Shown: piece by piece, positions 58,701 through 64,000 of the stretch
Position numbering within the stretch: the stretch's first letter is position 1
How the letters are laid out: each line of letters begins with the position of its first letter
Assembly (NCBI GenBank): GCA_949130485.1
Contig: OX422184.1
Span: 1,838,117-1,902,116 of the forward strand
Reading direction: 5' to 3'
Source: Agelas oroides
Lineage: Eukaryota; Porifera; Demospongiae; Agelasida; Agelasidae
DNA: 64,000 nucleotides
The notes under the pieces: model-generated
What the model was told of the DNA's origin: nothing
What the model saw: the letters and a program-made list of their open reading frames with translations, nothing else
Databases searched by the model: none
Translations under genes and position numbers: made by a program

Positions 58701-60787
58701 TCCTCATATAGTGTGCTATAAGCAGGTTAGCAAGTCCCAATGCGAGATAGTGCCATGAATGTAATACAACAAGGTTGTATAGCTACATTGTTTTGTTGGA
58801 CAACTTTATTGCAGTGTAATTAACTTGCATTGGGACTTGTACACAATATTATTGCATTCATGGCTAGCCTCATTTCCAAGCTCCTGCCCTGCTTTTTATC
58901 ACAGAGCAGGTACTGTGCTTTGCAGATAGGTTGTCAAAAACTTGTTTACCTGGTCAATCAATGGCTTCATAGGCTACTGACAGTCACATTTATGTTTTCT
59001 GTTACATTTCTTAGTCATCTGGCACTTTAAACTGAGACTTTAACCAACCACAGATACACACTGTCAGCCTCATTCCCAAGCTAGGTGGGGGCCTGGGAAT
59101 GTGGCTATTCATGGCAGTGCATTGAGATTTGTACACAACTGTATCACATTACACTTTGTGACTTGTCAAAGTTGCTTACAGCACACTATATCAGGCCAAG
59201 TGTTCACCACAAAGTAACATTCCATACAATACGTTGCTTAATAGGGCAGTAACATAGTAAAGTGTCAATTACCTGTATGTCTATATATGATGCCATAATT
59301 ATAGTGCAAGTTAGGACAACACAGATTGTATATAGCTATCAGTTTCCACTTTCTGCCCAAATTGAGTATATGTTAACTTCCAACAATGTATTTGTATTAC
59401 ACAGGTCAGAGGTCAGGGAGAAACGAGTGAGTGTGCCCTGACTGAAGAGTTCTGTACAAATATGGGTAGGGTTTTTGCACCACTGTTCTGCCGATGTGAC
59501 TGCCCCAATACCTGCCGAAATTTGGAGATGTTGGATGTCACCACATGTAATTGCACATGCCCCAGCAATGCAGCGGACACCTGTTTATCATCTGCAGGAC
59601 CTAGAACCGAGCTTAATGAGACAACATGTGGGTGTCAGTGCCCCAGATCAGCACAAGAGGGGTGTGGTGAAAACCAGCTTCTGAATCCAGACTCATGTGA
59701 GTGTGACTGTCTTCTGACACCAGATATGTGCACAGAAGTACAATTCCTCAATGAAAGTGAATGTATGTGCCAGTGCAACGAAGTTCTCACATGTCCTCCA
59801 GGCATGTTTTTTGATGAAGATGTATGCGAGTGTCGATGTCAGCAGATTATTCCATGTATCAGTCCATTAGAATTTAATAACAATGACTGTCAGTGTTCTT
59901 GCCCTCAGCAGCAATCTTGCAATGGAGCACAACAAATCAATCCATTAACGTGTGAATGTGACTGTGCAGTGACGTGCATAGGAATGCAAGAGCAAGATCC
60001 AAATACATGTGAATGCACTTGCCCACCAGACCTTGTATGCTTGGAAAACCAAATTGTAGATATGGAAAACTGTGTCTGTGCATGTCCAAACAACAATCGA
60101 CAATGTAATATCTTTCAGTTTTACAATACCACTTCATGCCAGTGTGAGTGCCGATTTGATTTTGAGGAATTGACAACTGAAGAACCTTGTATATGCGAAG
60201 ACAATGATGATACAACCAATGGGACTCGCTCTCGCTCTCGCAGTAGAAGTAGATCAGGTTCAACACCCAGAACCAGAACCACAACCACAAGGTCTGAAGG
60301 GGGTAGTTCTGGTGAAGAGGAGGACACTACAAGAAGGTCCGGGAGTTCTCGTCGATCTGGTACAATGGGAACATCTCGGGGTACAATGGGAACATCTCGG
60401 GGTACAATGGGAACATCTCGGGGTACAATGGGAACATCTCGGGGTACAATGGGAACATCTCGGGGTACAATGGGAACATCTCGAGGTACAATGGGAACAT
60501 CTCGGGGTACAATGGGAACATCTCGAGGTACTAGGGATGAAGATTGTGATTGTGATGAGTATGATTCTAGTAGAAGTCGATCTACTGCTCGCCGCAGTCG
60601 ATCAAGAGGAACAAGCAGGAGTACAGGGCGTACAAGGAGTACAGGGCGTACAAGGAGTACAGGGCGTACAAGGAGTACTGGAAGATCCGAAACAACTGAC
60701 CAGCCCACTGAAGATCCAAATGCACTATGTCCTACTGGGAGCACATTCGATTTGGAGCGTTGTGGATGTCTCCAGCAATTATTTTGA
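55720..60787 (+). CDS. Secreted CXCXC cysteine-repeat protein with GTMGTSR and STGRTR repeats (family member 2)
   Basis: Two exons, 55720-55779 and 59405-60787, joined by a 3.6-kb phase-0 intron; the product is 480 residues. Exon 1 is a signal peptide (MAGPSLKITALLLLASLA). Exon 2 begins VRGQGETSEC and carries about ten CXCXC units spaced about 25-30 residues (for example TCNCTC, TCGCQC, SCECDC, VCECRC, TCECTC). A Ser/Arg-rich spacer follows, then eight GTMGTSR heptads (60362-60529), an acidic DEDCDCDEYD patch, STGRTR hexads (60618-60680) and a terminal half unit LCPTGS...CGC. The layout (signal, CXCXC array, basic low-complexity repeat, final half unit) matches member 1, although the repeat sequence is unrelated. 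An extracellular structural role is inferred. The ATG at 59462 inside exon 2 would lack a signal peptide and is rejected as the start. Confidence 0.8.
56750..59345. repeat. Tandem duplication of about 1.3 kb inside intron 1 of CXCXC gene 2
   Basis: Three landmarks occur twice in the same order: CCAGACAAAGCTCAGGG... (56788 and 58039), AAGTGCTCTTTGCTCCAAT (57208 and 58574) and GCAGTGCATTGRGATTTGTA (about 57718 and 59115). A shorter related piece (AAAGACRCAACAGTTGA) also occurs near 56115. A 49-bp tandem repeat (ATGGAGCAGGTACTGCAAGT...) lies at 57608-57706. Confidence 0.8.
60362..60680 (+). repeat. Coding minisatellites: 21 bp x 8 and 18 bp x about 4
   Basis: GGTACAATGGGAACATCTCG-type 21-bp units occur eight times with almost no divergence, implying recent expansion. 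AGTACAGGGCGTACAAGG 18-bp units follow after an acidic spacer. Confidence 0.92.
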
Positions 60788-62914
60788 GATAAGAAGATCA
60801 GTTATGATTTGTGTGTAGGCTATAAGTACTATCATTTAATGACATCATTAATTTTGTGGTGTGAAGTTATACAACAATCTACTGTGTGTATGCTTTGAAA
60901 ATTTAATGATGGTAATAACAGAAGACACTCTAGCCACTTCAAAATGAAACACATCCAAAAACGTTGAGTAACTTTCTGTTGGCAAAATGCATACTCTTGG
61001 GATGCCAGCTTGGCAGCATCTAAATGTTGCTTTGGGATAAATAGGGATGTACATGCACACATTCCTGTTACGCATGTAAGTACACCTAGCCCTGGGGGTA
61101 TATAGCTACCCACTCAGATTTCAGTGCCATTTATGGAAGACGTTACAAATTTAATCTTGATCTTCTCAGGCTCCTCCCCAGCTTTTGTTAATGATTCATA
61201 GTAGGCATTCTCAATCACTGTAAAAAGAAGCTCAAATACAAAGTCAACACGTAGCTCATGATATTAATAATGTATAAAAATGATGTCAAAGAAACCTGGT
61301 AATCAATCACCGTAAAAAGAGGCCAAATATAAAGTCAGCATGTAGCCCATGATAGTAATGGGTGTCAAAGATAGGGAGAAGCCTGATAATGATGCTATAC
61401 TGATCCACATTAGTTAAAGCACTCAAAGAGGAAGCCTGGGCGCTTAAATAAGCTTTTAGCGTGTTTGTGGTGAAGTTATATGGTTTTTGCTTAAGTATTG
61501 CATATATTGCGCGTCGGCGCCATCCCTACATAGAGAGTCTACCGACTCTCTGATAAAGTCTGGAACATCTTATGGGCTATATGCACCAACAATACAGGTT
61601 TTGCTCAACAGCTGCAGCAGCTTCTCTGAAGCAAAGCTGAGGGAGATACATCTACGGTTGTCAGAACTGAATCTGAGTGAAACTGTATAAGGTGTCTAAA
61701 TGGACCAGATCACTCATCAGAAGGTGGGAAGTTTTCACACTCACTCAACTCCCCCTAGGTTGCTCTGGTGTGCTCTCTGACGTCAGACAGACGGCCTAAA
61801 TATACGTTTACATAGGTGTATGTACACATGAAATCATAACAGCAACCTATAATGGAATTAATACCTGAAGGTAGTGGTTATGAATGGTATGTATTTACAT
61901 TATGTACAAGGTTAAACCAACAATATTATGGTGATATATTTGGCAATGATTCACGTGGGATGGGCAACTGTTAAGGTCATTAGTTCTTGTTAAGATGTAA
62001 GTAACTATTTGACACACCATATCTAGAAAGGCCGTGAATCAAATTGTAAAGTGTCATTGTGGGAATACAGCATAAAAATATAATTATAACTTGTGGCTAA
62101 CTACCTGTGCTAGTCCTTAATTCAAGTTTTTGACACTGACTCTACTAGTATACAACAAGGTTAGATTTATATACTCACAGCACATGTGTGGTCAAAGATG
62201 ACATTTCTTTGGCTTTTCTCCACAGAATCTGCATTGTAGAGGATAGGACAAAATGTCAGATATGCATGACATGTAGCCCTATTCCTCTCTGCACGCAAGA
62301 TATACAGAGAACCAGCTAATGAAATGTCATTTTCATGTGCACAGGGCGAAATAGGAATTAATTTTGCCCAGTGTAGGAAAACACACATGGTACTTGTTAC
62401 ATATCTTTCAGCTACTATATAGAGTGTCTAGTGGTACTATACTATTGTAACTTGCACATGCACAGTCTATTTATATTCCTTTTGATGTTATAGAGAGTGG
62501 GTGTATACATGTCTTCCTGACCAAAATCACTCAGCTTATTACACAATTTTCATTCCAAAACTACTAGGTGTAGCCCTTTTACGGTTGTTCTAGTTGGCAG
62601 CCTGTTCATCTAAACCACGCAAGTTCAATGCAAGGAGCATTGTAAAGCCTCATCGTGCTCACTGGTTTGTGATGTAGCTAGCTAGCTAGCTAGACAAAGT
62701 TTTATTTGACTTTTGTGACAACACTGTCTGTACCATGAGTCCAACAGTTGCTAACAACGTATACAGTTACGTATTCAAGTGTGTTGTCTAGAGTCTTAGG
62801 ATGATTTATTGTCATCAAAGAAGTAGCTAGGTAGACACTAGTGTAAACAGTGAACTTTATTGTGTGGACAGACACACTATTTCTTGTTTATCTTTGAATA
62901 CAGTACACACCAAG
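60788..62914. other. Spacer between CXCXC genes 2 and 3
   Basis: Holds a two-copy tandem repeat at about 61210-61360 (ATCACYGTAAAAAGARGC...), the reverse copy of repeat R1 and a short GCTAG repeat near 62680. No gene is seen. Confidence 0.5.
61425..61552. repeat. Dispersed repeat R1, copy 2 (inverted relative to 53463)
   Basis: About 125 bp match the reverse complement of 53463-53590, including the GAGTCGGTAGACTCTC end and the CCTCTTTGAG.GC block. The two copies lie on either side of CXCXC gene 2. Confidence 0.75.
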
Positions 62915-64000
62915 ATGTCTCAGTATTCATACTGGCTGAGCTCAAGGGGAAAAGTTCAGTTGTTTATTTTGCTAGGTCTATATGTATTTGGGGTAAGTTA
63001 TTCAACTGTATTACGTGTTACCAAGGTGGATAAGTGCATTATGGCTTTCCAAAGTCTGTGCATCAGCTTTGTGAGCATCATCCGGGATTCAAAGAGGCTA
63101 GTGTAGTGTGTAGCATTAAGCTATGTCAAAGTTTGGAACTCATTGACAAAACTGCACAGTATGTACATGATGAGTCTTTCATCAGACCATATATTTTTTT
63201 ACATAATAGTTGTATCCCTCCCTTGGGGGGGGTGGTCATTTTACACATTGGTGTATGTTGCATGCCTATACGAATATATGTTTCTTGGGTAATAAGTTAT
63301 ATTTATTCATTGATCTCATTTCAGGCTGGAGCACAGCTAACCTGCCAGCTAAATGACACCATATGCGCATCACAGGACAAAGTATTTCAATCTCAAACAT
63401 GTAGCTGCGAATGTAGTGGTGACATAGTTCCGGCAAACTGTACTGTGGCACAACAGTTCAATGAAACGTCTTGTGCATGTGAGTGCCCCAATGAACCCTC
63501 CCAATGCCCCTCACAACAGATATTCTCCACTGAGACTTGTGATTGTGAATGTACAAACACCTGTCCAGGGTCACAAATCCCAAACAAAGAAGCATCTTGC
63601 ACATGTGGATGCCCCATGGGTACAAATACTAATTGTATACTTCCACAGATGTTTGATCCTATTGGCTGTGGTTGCGTTTGCCTGGGGCCCCGCCCATCCT
63701 GTCCAGATCGACAGATATTCATTGAAGCAATTTGCAGTTGTGGCTGTGAAAATGTAATGGTCTGTGATGGGTTGAATGAATTTGATATGCGTACGTGTCA
63801 GTGTGTTTGTCCTTCAAATGCAAGGCAAACCTGTACAAGTGATCAGATATTCAACGAGACAACATGTAGCTGTGAATGCGATGAAGTGTTGGAATGCCCT
63901 CCAACAAATTTCTTTAATCCTTTCAGCTGCCAGTGTGAGTGTCGTCACATTTTCACCCCACCTACTGACTGCAACCCTCCATTGGAATTCAGCAACGTCA
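62915..64000 (+). CDS. Secreted CXCXC cysteine-repeat protein (family member 3, 3' end outside window)
   Basis: Exon 1, 62915-62992, encodes a 26-residue signal peptide (hydrophobic core VQLFILLGLYVFG). A GTAAGT donor and phase-0 intron lead to exon 2 at 63325, which stays open to the window end. Exon 2 begins AGAQLTCQL and carries at least nine CXCXC units in 225 residues (for example TCSCEC, SCACEC, TCDCEC, GCGCVC, TCQCVC), with several NxT/S sites. The exon structure matches the two upstream paralogues. Whether it also ends in a basic repeat tail cannot be seen. Confidence 0.8.
63202..63252. mobile_element. Single-arm relative of the ATCCCTCCC foldback element
   Basis: TAATAGTTGTATCCCTCCC followed by GGGGGTGGTC and TTTTACACATTGGTGT matches one arm of the element at 18933-19018 read in reverse. 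No second arm follows. It lies in intron 1 of CXCXC gene 3. Confidence 0.6.

Noticed and set aside
59462..60787. Start of CXCXC gene 2 at the internal ATG 59462
   Set aside because: The exon is open upstream to an AG acceptor at 59405 and the paralogues all begin with a separate signal-peptide exon.

Overview
The window is nuclear DNA of an animal, most likely an early-branching metazoan and probably a demosponge. This is an inference from gene content and gene style, because no sequence comparison could be run. The genes have GT-AG introns, some only about 70-90 bp long, and many small inverted-repeat elements and tRNA-derived SINEs lie in the introns and spacers. The recognisable genes are animal or eukaryotic: two TRANK1-like superfamily 1 helicase proteins, CWF19L1, a POMK-like protein kinase, a clan CD caspase-like protein, and a row of secreted CXCXC (VEGF-C/Balbiani-ring-type) cysteine repeat proteins.

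Layout. 1-6455 (+): 3' part of a TRANK1-like gene (copy A), with three exons visible. 7524-9539 (+): a decayed gene for a beta-helix (POMP-type repeat) plus multi-pass membrane protein. 10289-31750 (+): a complete TRANK1-like gene (copy B). I rebuilt it as 12 exons and about 3726 codons, and its N-terminal half is a three-exon module repeated three times. Its 3.7-kb intron 6 holds repeats and a possible minus-strand nested gene. 32589-43603 (-): CWF19L1 in 15 reconstructed exons, with only the tiny first coding exon not found. It converges on TRANK1-like B and is head-to-head with the next gene. 44493-45611 (+): an intronless POMK-like gene whose expected catalytic Asp is Asn. 46074-49464 (+): a seven-exon clan CD cysteine-peptidase-like gene. 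50653-53107, 55720-60787 and 62915-window end (all +): three tandem paralogues of one secreted family. Each has a signal-peptide exon, a phase-0 intron and one large exon with CXCXC repeats; the first two end in different Arg/Ser/Thr-rich short-period repeats, and the third runs off the window.

The most unusual non-genic feature is a family of 50-75-bp foldback elements. They share outer ends (about TAGCCTCRTTCCCAGGC and its complement), are flanked by 9-bp target duplications, and have near-perfect inner stems whose sequence differs from copy to copy. One sits seven bases from a CWF19L1 splice donor.

The genes do not form a pathway. The two TRANK1-like genes are a local duplication with a pseudogene between them, and the CXCXC genes are a second local expansion that probably supplies extracellular structural proteins. 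CWF19L1 (spliceosome/RNA metabolism) and the POMK-like gene (glycoprotein modification) are single conserved genes between the two expansions.
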